Below, one piece after another: positions 8,827 to 17,027 of a DNA stretch of 64,000 nucleotides. This stretch comes from M3007 sp964630705. Lineage in GTDB: Bacteria > Bacteroidota > Bacteroidia > Chitinophagales > Saprospiraceae. Positions within the stretch are counted from its first letter, which is position 1. Each line of letters opens with the position of its first letter. Made by a program: the position numbers and the translations under genes. The stretch covers positions 1-64,000 of the forward strand of contig CAZVZH010000003.1 in the NCBI GenBank assembly GCA_964630705.1. The letters run 5' to 3'. Under the pieces are notes generated by a model. That model was not told the origin of the DNA and searched no databases. It saw only the letters and a program-made list of their open reading frames with translations.

Positions 8827-8925
8827 GGGCTGCTCGGCGTTTTTTGTTGTAATTTTGTAGGGTAAAAATAAAACGAGTTCGCGAAACCGTCGCCGTTTTT
8901 AAAACTTTTAGTTTAATTTTTGTGT

Positions 8926-9549
8926 ATGAAAATCCCGAAGGTTGAATCCCTGATTATCACAGTTTTTTTTCTCAGTATCGCCTTGTGGGCCATTTCAAAA
9001 TGCGCCAGCAAGCGCGGTGAGCTGCCGCGCTCCGGCCGTGAAACGACCGAAGAACCCGAGCCCCTGCCTTCGGCGCCCCCAGCCACTGCGCCGGCGCCCG
9101 GCGGTACAGCCGCCAGCCCGGCCGCCGGGGTGCCGCAATTGCAAAATCCGCCGCCCGCCACTACGGCTGCCGCGCCGGCGCCCGCCACCCACTCTACCGG
9201 CGGCGGCATCCCCAAATTGTCGAACGAACCCGCTACCCCTCCGCCGGCAGCGGAGCCGGCGCCGGTTGCTTCCACGGCGCCCAACCTTTCCAAACTTTTC
9301 GTGACGATCAACGGACTGAAGGTGCGCAAAGCGCCTAATTTGAAAAGCGAAGTCGTCGCCCGGTTGCAACTCGACGAGCAGGTGTATTTTTTGAATAAAA
9401 AAAGCGAAAAGCCGGAAGAAATCAACCTGGGCTACGAAAAGGCGACAGACTATTGGGTGAAAATTCGCACCAAATCGGGCAAGGAAGGCTGGGTGTTTGG
9501 CGCCGGAGTGCATTATTATAAAATGAAACGCAAAGGCGTCATGGAATAA
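8926..9549 (+). CDS. SH3b domain membrane-anchored protein
   Basis: 207 residues from the ATG at 8926. A TTG two codons upstream is disfavoured. One N-terminal membrane segment (about 9-24) is followed by a long low-complexity Pro/Ala linker (about 35-125). The C-terminal bacterial SH3 domain carries NGLKVRKAPNLKSEVV and ends with a KSGKEGWV strand. SH3b domains usually bind peptidoglycan, so this is probably a periplasmic wall-associated protein. A TAATTTTTG sequence lies right before the start and could serve as a -7 box for a nearly leaderless transcript. Confidence 0.8.
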   Translation: MKIPKVESLIITVFFLSIALWAISKCASKRGELPRSGRETTEEPEPLPSAPPATAPAPGGTAASPAAGVPQLQNPPPATTAAAPAPATHSTGGGIPKLSNEPATPPPAAEPAPVASTAPNLSKLFVTINGLKVRKAPNLKSEVVARLQLDEQVYFLNKKSEKPEEINLGYEKATDYWVKIRTKSGKEGWVFGAGVHYYKMKRKGVME

Positions 9550-9555
9550 CCGCCT

Positions 9556-9945
9556 ATGAATGTTCGCATAAAATCGCTGTTGCCCGCTGCCGTTTGGCTG
9601 GCGGTGATTACCCTGCTATCTACGAAAGGCGGGGTGCAAATGCCGAGTTTCGATTTGTTTCAACTCGACAAACTGGCGCACGCCGGGGCATACGCGCTGC
9701 TGGTCGGGCTTTGCTTGCTGGGCCTGCACTGGTACCGCCTGCTCGAGCAGGCGCCGCAACACACCGGTCTGTTTATTTTTCTGGCCGCCAGCGGCTACGG
9801 CGCCTTGATGGAGGTGGTGCAGTTGGTCTTTTTTCCCAACCGGCACTTCGAATTCGACGATATGCTGGCCAATACTACCGGCGCGGCGGCTGCCTGGTGG
9901 CTGTTTGGCCAATTAAAAAAACACTTGCCCGTAAAACCGGCATAA
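9556..9945 (+). CDS. VanZ-like membrane protein
   Basis: 129 residues with about four transmembrane helices. The motifs WLAVITLLSTKGG, LDKLAHAGAYALL and the final RHFEFDDMLANTTGAA fit the VanZ family. Members are small membrane proteins of uncertain role, one of which gives low-level teicoplanin resistance. It starts 6 bp after the SH3b gene and is followed within 17 bp by the carbonic anhydrase-like gene, suggesting one operon. Confidence 0.88.
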   Translation: MNVRIKSLLPAAVWLAVITLLSTKGGVQMPSFDLFQLDKLAHAGAYALLVGLCLLGLHWYRLLEQAPQHTGLFIFLAASGYGALMEVVQLVFFPNRHFEFDDMLANTTGAAAAWWLFGQLKKHLPVKPA

Positions 9946-9962
9946 CGCAACTGCACTGCAAT

Positions 9963-10472
9963 ATGGCGCTTATCCTTCCTTGTCGCGGATTCCAGCCCCA
10001 GTTTGGGCAAAATTGTTTTTTGGCGGAAAACGCCACCATCGTCGGCGATGTCGTCATGGGCGACGAATGCTCGGTATGGTTTCAGGCCGTGGTGCGCGGC
10101 GACGTGAATTTTATCCGCATCGGCAACAAAGTCAACATCCAGGACGGCGCTATCCTGCACGGCACCTACCAAAAATGCGGCACCACCATCGGCAACAACG
10201 TCAGCATCGGCCACCGTGCGCTGGTGCACGGCTGCACCTTACACGACAATGTGCTGATCGGCATGGGCGCCATTGTAATGGACCAGGCGGTGGTTGAGGA
10301 AAATTGCCTGATCGCGGCCGGCGCTGTCGTTTTGGAAAACACCGTGTGCGCCAGCGGGGGCGTGTATGCCGGGGTGCCGGCACGCCGGGTGAAGGAACTG
10401 ACGCCGGAGTTGTTCAAAGGCCAGATCGAGCGGATTGCGAACAACTATGTTTTTTATGCCTCCTGGTTTTAG
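9963..10472 (+). CDS. Gamma-class carbonic anhydrase-like protein
   Basis: 169 residues starting at ATG 9963; a longer open frame upstream is an artefact of overlap with VanZ. The sequence forms a left-handed beta-helix of hexapeptide repeats (ATIVGDVVMGDECSVW, VRGDVNFIRIGNKVNI). Histidines in ILHGT and IGHRALVHG are placed like the zinc ligands of gamma carbonic anhydrases (YrdA/CaiE-like). It is probably a cytosolic trimer. Actual activity towards bicarbonate is unproven for many members. Confidence 0.9.
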   Translation: MALILPCRGFQPQFGQNCFLAENATIVGDVVMGDECSVWFQAVVRGDVNFIRIGNKVNIQDGAILHGTYQKCGTTIGNNVSIGHRALVHGCTLHDNVLIGMGAIVMDQAVVEENCLIAAGAVVLENTVCASGGVYAGVPARRVKELTPELFKGQIERIANNYVFYASWF

Positions 10473-10499
10473 CTGGAATTTGGCCTTTTGAGCGACAAA

Positions 10500-10716
10500 A
10501 AAAGTGCTTGATACGCATCAGAAAAGAGGTTTTTGAAATTACCGATATCCCGTTTTTAGAGTGCGGTCCATAATTTGCCCTGGGTGTACACTGTTTCCAG
10601 CCGCAGGCGGACTTGTTTTTTTAAGGACTGGATTTACAGGATTACCAGGGTTTAAAAGCCGGAACGATAGGCTCTAAATCCTAAAAAAATCCTGTTGATC
10701 TTGGAAATCCTGTCCA
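10500..10716. repeat. Intergenic element, copy A (partial)
   Basis: This junction between two convergent genes shares words in order with copy B at 13250-13538. Shared segments are GGTTTTTGAAATT, ATCCCGTTTTTAG, ATTTGCCC, GCAGG-GACT followed by a T-run, and the GGATTT/CAGGATTA core. A core hairpin pairs 10625-10654 with 10673-10715. Copy A lacks the right flank with ATTCTCTTGATCGGCC that copies B and C carry, because the permease gene ends at 10725. Confidence 0.85.
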
Positions 10717-10724
10717 ACATGCTC

Positions 10725-11963
10725 TTACTCGTACCGCAACGCCTCGATTGGGTCGAGCCGGGCGGCTTTCATGGCCGGGTAAAACCCCGATACCACTCCC
10801 ACCACCATACACAGGGTAAAGCCCAGGAAAATCCAGCCCCAAGGCACCAGAAACGAACCGCCGAGCAGCGGCGTCACAATGTTGCCGATCAAAATGCCGA
10901 GCAGGATGCCCACGATGCCGCCGATCTGGCAAATGACCACCGCTTCGAGGAGAAACTGCATCAGCACGCTTTTTCGGGTGGCGCCCAGGGCTTTGTAAAT
11001 GCCGATTTCACGGGTGCGCTCGGTTACGCTGACGAGCATGATGTTCATCAGGCCGATGGCGGCGCCTAAGAGGGTCATGAGGCCGATGGCGATGGTGGCG
11101 AGGCGCAGGTTGGTGGTGTTTTCTTTTAAAATAGCGACGAGGCTGTCGCTGGCAAAAATTTCAAAATCTTCCTCTTCTCCAGGCCGCAACCCGCGAATCT
11201 GGCGAAACAAGCCGGTCGCTTCCGATTGGGCGGCATCCATATCGGCGCCGTTGCGTATGGCCACGATCAGGTCGTAGTCCGTTTCATTGGTGCCGTAAAT
11301 GGCCCGCGCTTTCAGCAGGGGGGTGTACACAGCCCGGTCGGTATTGCGGCCCATCGACGAGCCTTTGGATTTCAGCACGCCGATAATGCGGTAGCGCTGG
11401 TTGCCGACCAGCACCAACTGGTCGAGCGCTTTTTCCGGGCGGTCGTCAAACAGCGATTTGACGACGTCGCGTCCCACAATGAGTTTCGACTGGCCGTCGG
11501 CGATTTCTGAGTAGGAAAAATTGCGGCCAAACTCAATTTCCATGCCTTTGACTTGAAAAAAATGCTCATCCACGCCGGCCAGGCTAACATTGGGGTTGGT
11601 TTTTTCATTGCCGAACTTCACGGTAGTGTTGCTGCCCGGCCAAAAAGAAATGGACACAGCGGCTGGGAAATTGAACCGCTCTTTGAACTCCAGCGCCTGG
11701 TTGAGCGTAACGGCGTCGCCCCGTTTTTGTACCTTGCCGCTGCGGCGGCTTTTCACTTCGCCCCACTTGCGTTCGATGCTGAAGGAGTTGGCGCCAAGGC
11801 CCGAGAAATTGTCGTTGAGCGAGTATGCAATAGCGTCGATAGCGGTCAAAATACCCACCAGGGCCATGATGCCAAAGGCGATGATGAGCAGGGTGAGTAC
11901 GGCGCGCAACATGTTGGCGCGAATATTCTGGAAAGCCAGGCGAAGAATTTCAGCAAAAGGCAT
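10725..11963 (-). CDS. MacB-type ABC transporter permease
   Basis: 412 residues from ATG 11963; the open frame extends upstream over a region without membrane-protein start features. The N-terminus (AFQNIRANMLRAVLTLL) gives the first helix. A periplasmic MacB core domain follows (about 50-270), then three C-terminal helices containing RTREIGIYKALGATRKSV, the FtsX/MacB permease signature. It probably works with a separate ATPase not seen here, as in lipoprotein release or mechanotransmission-type exporters. Confidence 0.92.
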   Translation of the reverse strand: MPFAEILRLAFQNIRANMLRAVLTLLIIAFGIMALVGILTAIDAIAYSLNDNFSGLGANSFSIERKWGEVKSRRSGKVQKRGDAVTLNQALEFKERFNFPAAVSISFWPGSNTTVKFGNEKTNPNVSLAGVDEHFFQVKGMEIEFGRNFSYSEIADGQSKLIVGRDVVKSLFDDRPEKALDQLVLVGNQRYRIIGVLKSKGSSMGRNTDRAVYTPLLKARAIYGTNETDYDLIVAIRNGADMDAAQSEATGLFRQIRGLRPGEEEDFEIFASDSLVAILKENTTNLRLATIAIGLMTLLGAAIGLMNIMLVSVTERTREIGIYKALGATRKSVLMQFLLEAVVICQIGGIVGILLGILIGNIVTPLLGGSFLVPWGWIFLGFTLCMVVGVVSGFYPAMKAARLDPIEALRYE

Positions 11964-12098
11964 GATGCTCGGATGGATGTGGGCAAATTTTACCGGAGCC
12001 AAAAGTACCGCACCCTTCCCAACCCATGCGGGCAAATAGAGCCAGCCGAACGTTTTTTCGATCAATGTCCCCGGAATCCGGATTTTTACCCTCCAGTT

Positions 12099-12836
12099 AT
12101 GCTTTACCGCCCAGAAATTTTTAAATCTTTTTCCGAACTGACGGCCGCCGAGAGCACGCGCGAAGGTGGCGTCAGCCCAGCGCCCTACGCTTCTTTAAAC
12201 CTGGGGATAAACACCGGCGACACACCAGAAAATGTAGCCGAAAACCGCCGTCGGTTTTGCCAGGCGCTCCAATTCGCTCCCGAGCAGCTTGCGTGGAGCA
12301 AGCAGGTGCACGGCGCCGAAATCCGGTTGGCCGTTGCGCCGGGCGGCTCGGAGGGCTTCGACGCCCTGATCACCAACACGCCGGGTGTGTTGGTTGCTGT
12401 TTCGGTGGCCGACTGCGCGCCGGTGCTGGTATACGACCCGCGTCGCCGGGCGGTTGCCGCCATTCACGCGGGCTGGCGCGGCGCCGCGGCGGGCATCTTA
12501 GGCAAAACATTGGAAGCCATGGCACAACATTTCGGCACCCGGCCCGGCGATTGCCTGGCTTTCATAGGTACCTGTATCGACGAATGTTCCTTCGAGGTGG
12601 GCGTCGAGGTAGCCGCTGCCTTTGCGCCCGACTATTGGCGTTTCGACCCCGCTTCGGGCAAGTATTTCGTGGATTTGAAAAAAAACTGCGCCGGGCAATT
12701 GGAAAATTTTGGCGTACCAACCGGGCAAATTTCCGTTTCGCCGTTCTCCACCGTACTCCACAACGACCGCTATTTTTCACACCGAAACGAAAATGGCACG
12801 ACGGGCCGGATGCTGGCTGTAGTGGGCCTGGTGTGA
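12099..12836 (+). CDS. pgeF: Polyphenol oxidase / peptidoglycan-editing factor PgeF
   Basis: 245 residues from ATG 12099. The longer frame reaching back to 11553 overlaps the permease and is not coding. The copper/zinc site motifs of the YfiH family are present: SKQVHG, VADCAPVLVYD and HAGWRGAAAGI. Family members act as multi-copper laccase-like enzymes, purine nucleoside hydrolase/phosphorylases, or editors of peptidoglycan precursors. It diverges from the permease gene. Confidence 0.95.
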   Translation: MLYRPEIFKSFSELTAAESTREGGVSPAPYASLNLGINTGDTPENVAENRRRFCQALQFAPEQLAWSKQVHGAEIRLAVAPGGSEGFDALITNTPGVLVAVSVADCAPVLVYDPRRRAVAAIHAGWRGAAAGILGKTLEAMAQHFGTRPGDCLAFIGTCIDECSFEVGVEVAAAFAPDYWRFDPASGKYFVDLKKNCAGQLENFGVPTGQISVSPFSTVLHNDRYFSHRNENGTTGRMLAVVGLV

Positions 12837-12920
12837 TGCCGGCTGAACGGCAAACCGATTTTTCCCTAACTTTACCCCAGCTGCCTACTGCGTTTCACTC
12901 TTTTTGAAATACTGCTCGAT

Positions 12921-13211
12921 ATGGCCGAACCGAACGCTCCCAATTTTTGGGTCAATCTTCTGAAAAAAATCGCCGAGATCCTCCTCCAACGCGCCGGCCT
13001 GCGTACTCGCCCGGCTACCTTCCACCAACACGTGGTACCGCACCCTGACGGCTGGGCGATCAAAGGCGAAGGCAACAGCAAATACACGGCAGTGTACGAT
13101 TACCAGGAAGACGCCATCGAACGGGCCAAAGACATTGCCCGCAACTACGGCTCCGATGTGGTGATCCACCGACAAGACGGGTCGATCCGCGACCGGATTC
13201 AGCCACGCTAA
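12921..13211 (+). CDS. DUF2188 domain protein
   Basis: 96 residues. The C-terminal two thirds (HVVPHPDGWAIKGEGN through VVIHRQDGSIRDRI) matches DUF2188, a small alpha/beta domain that often reads as an HTH-toxin-associated or stress-related protein of unknown role. About 30 N-terminal residues form a helix (FWVNLLKKIAEILL). It follows pgeF by 84 bp and ends at the border of intergenic element copy B. Confidence 0.82.
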   Translation: MAEPNAPNFWVNLLKKIAEILLQRAGLRTRPATFHQHVVPHPDGWAIKGEGNSKYTAVYDYQEDAIERAKDIARNYGSDVVIHRQDGSIRDRIQPR

Positions 13212-13249
13212 ATAATGTCTTTTGGGACCGTATTATTTGATCGTTCCTA

Positions 13250-13538
13250 AAGCGCTTATTAAATACCTGGAGAAAGGTTTTTGAAATTATGAACATCCCG
13301 TTTTTAGTATGATGTTTATGATTTGCCCCTAGCCTAAGCAGTTCTCAGACGCAGGAAGACTCTTTTTTTAAGACAGGATTTAAAAGATCACCAGGATTTA
13401 GTAGCCGGAACGGCTTCTAAATCCCATAAATCCTGGTAATCCTGTCATAATTCTCTTGATCGGCCACAACTTGGAGTCCGTTTTTTCAAAATCCGGTCTG
13501 ACACGATTTCCGGTTTAAAAAAGGCTAAAGTCAAGCTA
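13250..13538. repeat. Intergenic element, copy B (full length, about 290 bp)
   Basis: No gene is present between 13212 and 13535. The whole stretch aligns with copy C (reverse strand, 34930-35224) from AAAGCGC at the left to GGCTAAAGT at the right. Conserved blocks include GAAATTATGAACA-CCC, ATTTGCCC, GACTC followed by a T-run, AATTCTCTTG-TCGGCCAC, and TTTTTTCAAAATC-GGTCTG. The centre is a hairpin with CAGGATT and GAAGCCGGAA words. It lies between convergent genes and its right end touches the stop codon of the TMEM220-like gene. Confidence 0.88.
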
Positions 13539-13910
13539 AGGCTCTGTTCCCCGGCCCTGACGCCAGGCCAGCCAACCCGCCGCCAGCGCCGCCAAAAGCG
13601 CGCCGAGAAACTCGCGGGTCAATTCCACATAGGGCGTTTCCGCCTTCATCGTTTTCACAATCGACGGGGCGCCCAGCCGCAGCCAGTCGAGAAATTCGGG
13701 CAAGCGGTAGCCGGTAAACGCCAGTGTTGCTGCGAAAAATAACCAACATGCCCGGGTCATCGGCGCCGGCCAGCGGCCTAGCGCAGCCAGCAGGTAAAAG
13801 ATCGCCACCGCCGCGTACAAAGGCATCCAAACCAGTGGGTCGGGATCGTTGTATTGCACCAGGGCAAAAAGGAAAAATACTGCTGCGATGGCTTTGTATG
13901 CATTTTTCAT
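13536..13910 (-). CDS. TMEM220-like membrane protein
   Basis: 124 residues with four transmembrane helices. The VQYNDPDPLVWMPLYAAVA segment near the N-terminus is the signature of the transmembrane 220 family. The short C-terminal tail is polar. The function of the family is unknown. The gene stands alone, with a scaffold gap upstream and intergenic element copy B touching its stop codon. Confidence 0.88.
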   Translation of the reverse strand: MKNAYKAIAAVFFLFALVQYNDPDPLVWMPLYAAVAIFYLLAALGRWPAPMTRACWLFFAATLAFTGYRLPEFLDWLRLGAPSIVKTMKAETPYVELTREFLGALLAALAAGWLAWRQGRGTEP

Positions 13911-13932
13911 AAAACAGATTTGCCGCTAAAAG

Positions 13933-14084
13933 TAAACAGGAGTCATNNNNNNNNNNNNNNNNNNNNNNNNNNNNNNNNNNNNNNNNNNNNNNNNNNNNNN
14001 NNNNNNNNNNNNNNNNNNNNNNNNNNNNNNNNNNNNNNNNNNNNNNGTTAAACTTTATCCCCTGATTCGGATGACTCCTGTTTA
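13933..14084. repeat. Inverted repeat flanking a 100-N gap
   Basis: TAAACAGGAGTCAT at 13933-13946 directly abuts the N run, and its exact reverse complement ATGACTCCTGTTTA is at 14071-14084. The 14-bp perfect arms suggest the unresolved sequence is the middle of a longer palindrome. Confidence 0.85.
13947..14046. other. Scaffold gap (100 N)
   Basis: Exactly 100 undetermined bases, a placeholder length. Any ORF crossing it is meaningless. Confidence 0.99.
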
Positions 14085-14117
14085 AAAGCACAAACAGCTG
14101 GGGCTATATTGTGCCGC

Positions 14118-16445
14118 TCAATCTTTCACCTCGATGCGAATCTTGTTGTTTCCGATGTGGCGGCCGGTTTTGCGGTAATACAGGTCGAGGTACTTTTGGT
14201 GCAGTAGGTCGGGTTGCTTTTTTCCGTTCACTTTCAGGCCTTTCGAGGAAAGGTCGACCGAGTAGTTGTTGGGGTCGGCAATCAGTCCATCCTGCACCAG
14301 CGCTCTTTGGATGGAGGCACTGAGCGTTTCGGCGCCGGGGCGTTCGATGCGCGCGATGCGGTATTCCCGGTTGGCGCGCTGGTGATCTTCGAGGGCGCGG
14401 CGTTCGATTTCCAGTTCCTGGCGTTGGGCGCGTTGGGCTTCGCGTTGGTCGCGTTGGGCTTCCTGCAGCGCGCGCCGGGCTTCTTCCAGGGCTTGATATT
14501 GCGCGCGTTGTTCGGCGCTCCATTCGCGGCGGTTTTTCTTTCCTTCTTTTTCCAATTGGCGCATTTCTTCTTCCACTTCGCGCAGCGCTTTCCGCTGTTC
14601 GAGCAGGGCGCCTTCCTGCATCTGGATCAGTTCTTCTTTATTTATCTCGATCTGCGGCATTTCGAAGGTTTGGCCTTCCATGCCGCGGAAGATGAAGTGC
14701 TCGCCGTTTTGGTCGAATTGAAAAATATGCGGAGCGGCGGGAGCGCCCGGCACTTCCAACACGTTTCCGTTTTCATCGCGAAAGAGAAAGCGCTGGCCTT
14801 CCATTTGCAGGTTGCGTTCGCCGTCGTTCCACCAAAAGGCGCCGGCTGGGGCTTCGCCGGGCAATTCCATCGACTCGCCGGCCTCCATTTTTTTGTCACC
14901 CACCCACACTTCACCGTTTTTCACCCGGATTTCCAGGGGGGCGCCATTGCGCTCGACCCGGATGACGGTGTTGCCGGCGCCGTCGGTATCGGTGCTGATG
15001 CGCGAAGGCGCGCGCGGCGGGAAGGGTGCGCCGGGCGGCGGCGGCGGGGCGGGCGTCCAGGATTTTTCGAAGGGTGCGGGCGGCGCGGCCGGCGCCGGGG
15101 GAGCAGGCGGCAGTTCGCTAAGCACCTCGTCGGTCAAGGTTTTGTACTGGCCATATTGCGCGGGTTCGATCGTTTTGCCGTCAATTTTGAGCAGGCTGAT
15201 AGCGCCGTTTTCGAGTTCGATTTCGACGCGTTGGTTATCGTCGTCGCGGATGATTCGCTGGCGCTGCTTGGGCGCCGGCACGGAGTCGGAAACCGCCTGA
15301 AAAGCCCAGGCTGCCGGCGGGGTTTGGCGAATCCAACTAATTGGTTTTTCAGCGATCGCACGCAGGTTTTCCACCAATGCGGGCGGCGTGTGCGCGCTCA
15401 AGGTGAACAGGGTTGCCAGAGCGATCAGGATGGCGAGGGCTATTGTCTTTTCCATAGGTGATGCGGATGGTTGTGGTTGGTGAAGAATGCGTTGAATACG
15501 GTGGAGCAGCATGGGTCGGCGGCGTAAAAAGCCAGAAGCGCCTTGCAGGCCGAGGGCCAAAGCAGGCGTTTGGGGTTTGTAGGCAAGTTCTTGAAGTTGT
15601 ACCAGTGTTTTGGCGTATACCAGTCGGTTGCCGGTGAGCGCTACGGCGGTGTCGTCGCAGCAGTTTTCGCGTTCGGCGCGGACGACAGAAGCCATCCACC
15701 AAACGGCCGGGTGGTAGTAAAAGACGGCTTCGACGATGGTTTGCACCAGGTTGAACAGTCCGTCGCGCCGGGCAATATGCGCCAATTCATGCGCCAAAAT
15801 GGCTTCCACTTGCTCCGGGCTGAGCTGGTTGACCATGCCGAGCGGCAGTAAAATAACCGGTTTGAGAAATCCGAGCGCCATGGGCACTTTTACCAAGGCA
15901 GACTCAAGCAAACCGACCGGCTTGCTGTAACCGAGCTGCTGGGTCAAATGCCGGATTTTTTCCTGCCAACCGCCCTCCCCCAGTGCCCGATTTTGCTGGC
16001 GCCGGAGCCGGTACACAAAGTGCAATCCGAACAATACCTGCGCTAAAAAAAAGACGAATCCCAAGAGCCAAATGCTGACGATCAAGGGCTGATATGGCTC
16101 TAAAAAGGCCGAAATGGCCGACCCAAAACTGCCGCCGGCGTTGACGGTTTCCGTCATAACGAAGATGGCAGCCCCATACGGTTCCGCGCCCGAAAGCAAA
16201 GGGGCGCCTGCGGCTACCGCCGGCTGGTAAGTCGTGTACACCCAGGCGAAGGTGCAGCCCGCCAAAAATACCAGGCCCATCAATGCGGCGTAAGCAGCCC
16301 AATAGCGCCGGCTGGAGCCCGAAATACGCGGGAGCGCCAGCCACAACACCGCAGCCAAAGCAGCGCCTTGCCACAGCGAGTGCAACAGCGTCCAACCGAG
16401 CGCTTGTACAAGAGTATCGGAGAGAAAAAGCGGGTGTTCGATCAT
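14118..16445 (-). CDS. M56 (BlaR1-family) membrane metallopeptidase
   Basis: 775 residues. Several N-terminal helices (about 10-140) carry the zinc-peptidase domain with the HELAH motif near residue 218. One more helix lies near 330-350 (IALAILIALATLFTLSA). The C-terminal half has Pro-rich stretches, an acidic beta region, a long charged coiled coil (about 590-700) and an ERPGAETL-containing end. It has no penicillin-binding domain, so the inducer is probably not a beta-lactam. Its start overlaps the stop of the BlaI-type repressor gene by 4 bp (ATGA), so the two are translationally coupled. It presumably triggers repressor cleavage. Confidence 0.9.
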   Translation of the reverse strand: MIEHPLFLSDTLVQALGWTLLHSLWQGAALAAVLWLALPRISGSSRRYWAAYAALMGLVFLAGCTFAWVYTTYQPAVAAGAPLLSGAEPYGAAIFVMTETVNAGGSFGSAISAFLEPYQPLIVSIWLLGFVFFLAQVLFGLHFVYRLRRQQNRALGEGGWQEKIRHLTQQLGYSKPVGLLESALVKVPMALGFLKPVILLPLGMVNQLSPEQVEAILAHELAHIARRDGLFNLVQTIVEAVFYYHPAVWWMASVVRAERENCCDDTAVALTGNRLVYAKTLVQLQELAYKPQTPALALGLQGASGFLRRRPMLLHRIQRILHQPQPSASPMEKTIALAILIALATLFTLSAHTPPALVENLRAIAEKPISWIRQTPPAAWAFQAVSDSVPAPKQRQRIIRDDDNQRVEIELENGAISLLKIDGKTIEPAQYGQYKTLTDEVLSELPPAPPAPAAPPAPFEKSWTPAPPPPPGAPFPPRAPSRISTDTDGAGNTVIRVERNGAPLEIRVKNGEVWVGDKKMEAGESMELPGEAPAGAFWWNDGERNLQMEGQRFLFRDENGNVLEVPGAPAAPHIFQFDQNGEHFIFRGMEGQTFEMPQIEINKEELIQMQEGALLEQRKALREVEEEMRQLEKEGKKNRREWSAEQRAQYQALEEARRALQEAQRDQREAQRAQRQELEIERRALEDHQRANREYRIARIERPGAETLSASIQRALVQDGLIADPNNYSVDLSSKGLKVNGKKQPDLLHQKYLDLYYRKTGRHIGNNKIRIEVKD

Positions 16446-16873
16446 GGTTTAGATTGGTTTTGTTCCAATTGCGCCAACAGCGTTTTGATCTCATCCAGCT
16501 CGGCAGGGCTGGCTTCGTGGTTGCCCAGGGCTTGCAACACCAGCTTCATGGCGCTGCCCCGGTAGGCGGCCTCCACGAATTGTTGCAGGAGCGCTGACTG
16601 GGTAGCTTCTTCGTTGACCTCGGCCTGGTAAATGTGTGTCCGGCCGTCTTCCTGGCGCGACACCAGGCCTTTTTCGTGCATCAGCTGCAGCATTTTGAGC
16701 GTCGTAGTGTAGCCAATTTCGCGGGGGGCGCCGCCGGCGTTGCGCCGGCTGCTGCGGGTAGGGGTATCGGGCGCGTTCAGGCGCTCGTTGACGGCGCGAA
16801 CAGTACTCGGCCCCAGCTCCCACAAGGTTTGCAGGATTTCCAGCTCGGATTCGGTGGGTTTGTTGATTGCCAT
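16442..16873 (-). CDS. BlaI/MecI-family repressor with insertion in its winged helix
   Basis: 143 residues from ATG 16873, where MAINKPTESELEILQTLW is the conserved start; an upstream in-frame ATG adds 18 residues. The winged helix includes VRAVNERLN and GYTTTLKMLQLMHEKG, and the C-terminal helices form the dimerisation domain. Between these two motifs the protein has about 15 extra residues (34-51, TPTRSSRRNAGGAP) compared with the usual tight loop. It should repress its own operon at the twin operators upstream and be inactivated by the M56 protease. Confidence 0.93.
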   Translation of the reverse strand: MAINKPTESELEILQTLWELGPSTVRAVNERLNAPDTPTRSSRRNAGGAPREIGYTTTLKMLQLMHEKGLVSRQEDGRTHIYQAEVNEEATQSALLQQFVEAAYRGSAMKLVLQALGNHEASPAELDEIKTLLAQLEQNQSKP

Positions 16874-16931
16874 GGATTTTATTGATGTCATTGAAATTAG
16901 GGCATTAGGGGGTATATCCGGCTGCAAGTTT

Positions 16932-16949
16932 CTACGAATTTCTTCGTAG
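16932..16949. promoter_or_regulatory. BlaI-type operator 1
   Basis: CTACGAA-N4-TTCGTAG, a perfect 7-4-7 dyad, 58 bp upstream of the repressor start. Same arms as operator 2. On the minus strand it lies just downstream of a TTTGAC sequence and would cover the spacer of the repressor promoter. Confidence 0.88.
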
Positions 16950-16961
16950 TGTCAAATTTTT

Positions 16962-16979
16962 CTACGAATATTTTCGTAG
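16962..16979. promoter_or_regulatory. BlaI-type operator 2
   Basis: Second perfect CTACGAA-N4-TTCGTAG dyad, centre-to-centre 30 bp from operator 1, about three helical turns. It also lies 35 bp upstream of the -7 box of the divergent gene at 17028, so the repressor might control both directions. Confidence 0.88.
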
Positions 16980-17014
16980 ATTTTTGAAATGCAGGCTTTG
17001 CACTGGCGAACGAG

Positions 17015-17022
17015 TACCTTTG
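17015..17022 (+). promoter_or_regulatory. -7 box TACCTTTG of divergent gene
   Basis: Exact match to the Bacteroidota TAnnTTTG element, ending 5 bp before the ATG at 17028. This predicts a leaderless or nearly leaderless message and decides the start codon. Confidence 0.6.
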
Positions 17023-17027
17023 GCGGC

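Noticed and set aside
13531..14091. Open frame of 186 codons crossing the first N gap
   Set aside because: The N run is a placeholder, so the frame across it has no meaning. The real gene here is the TMEM220-like one.
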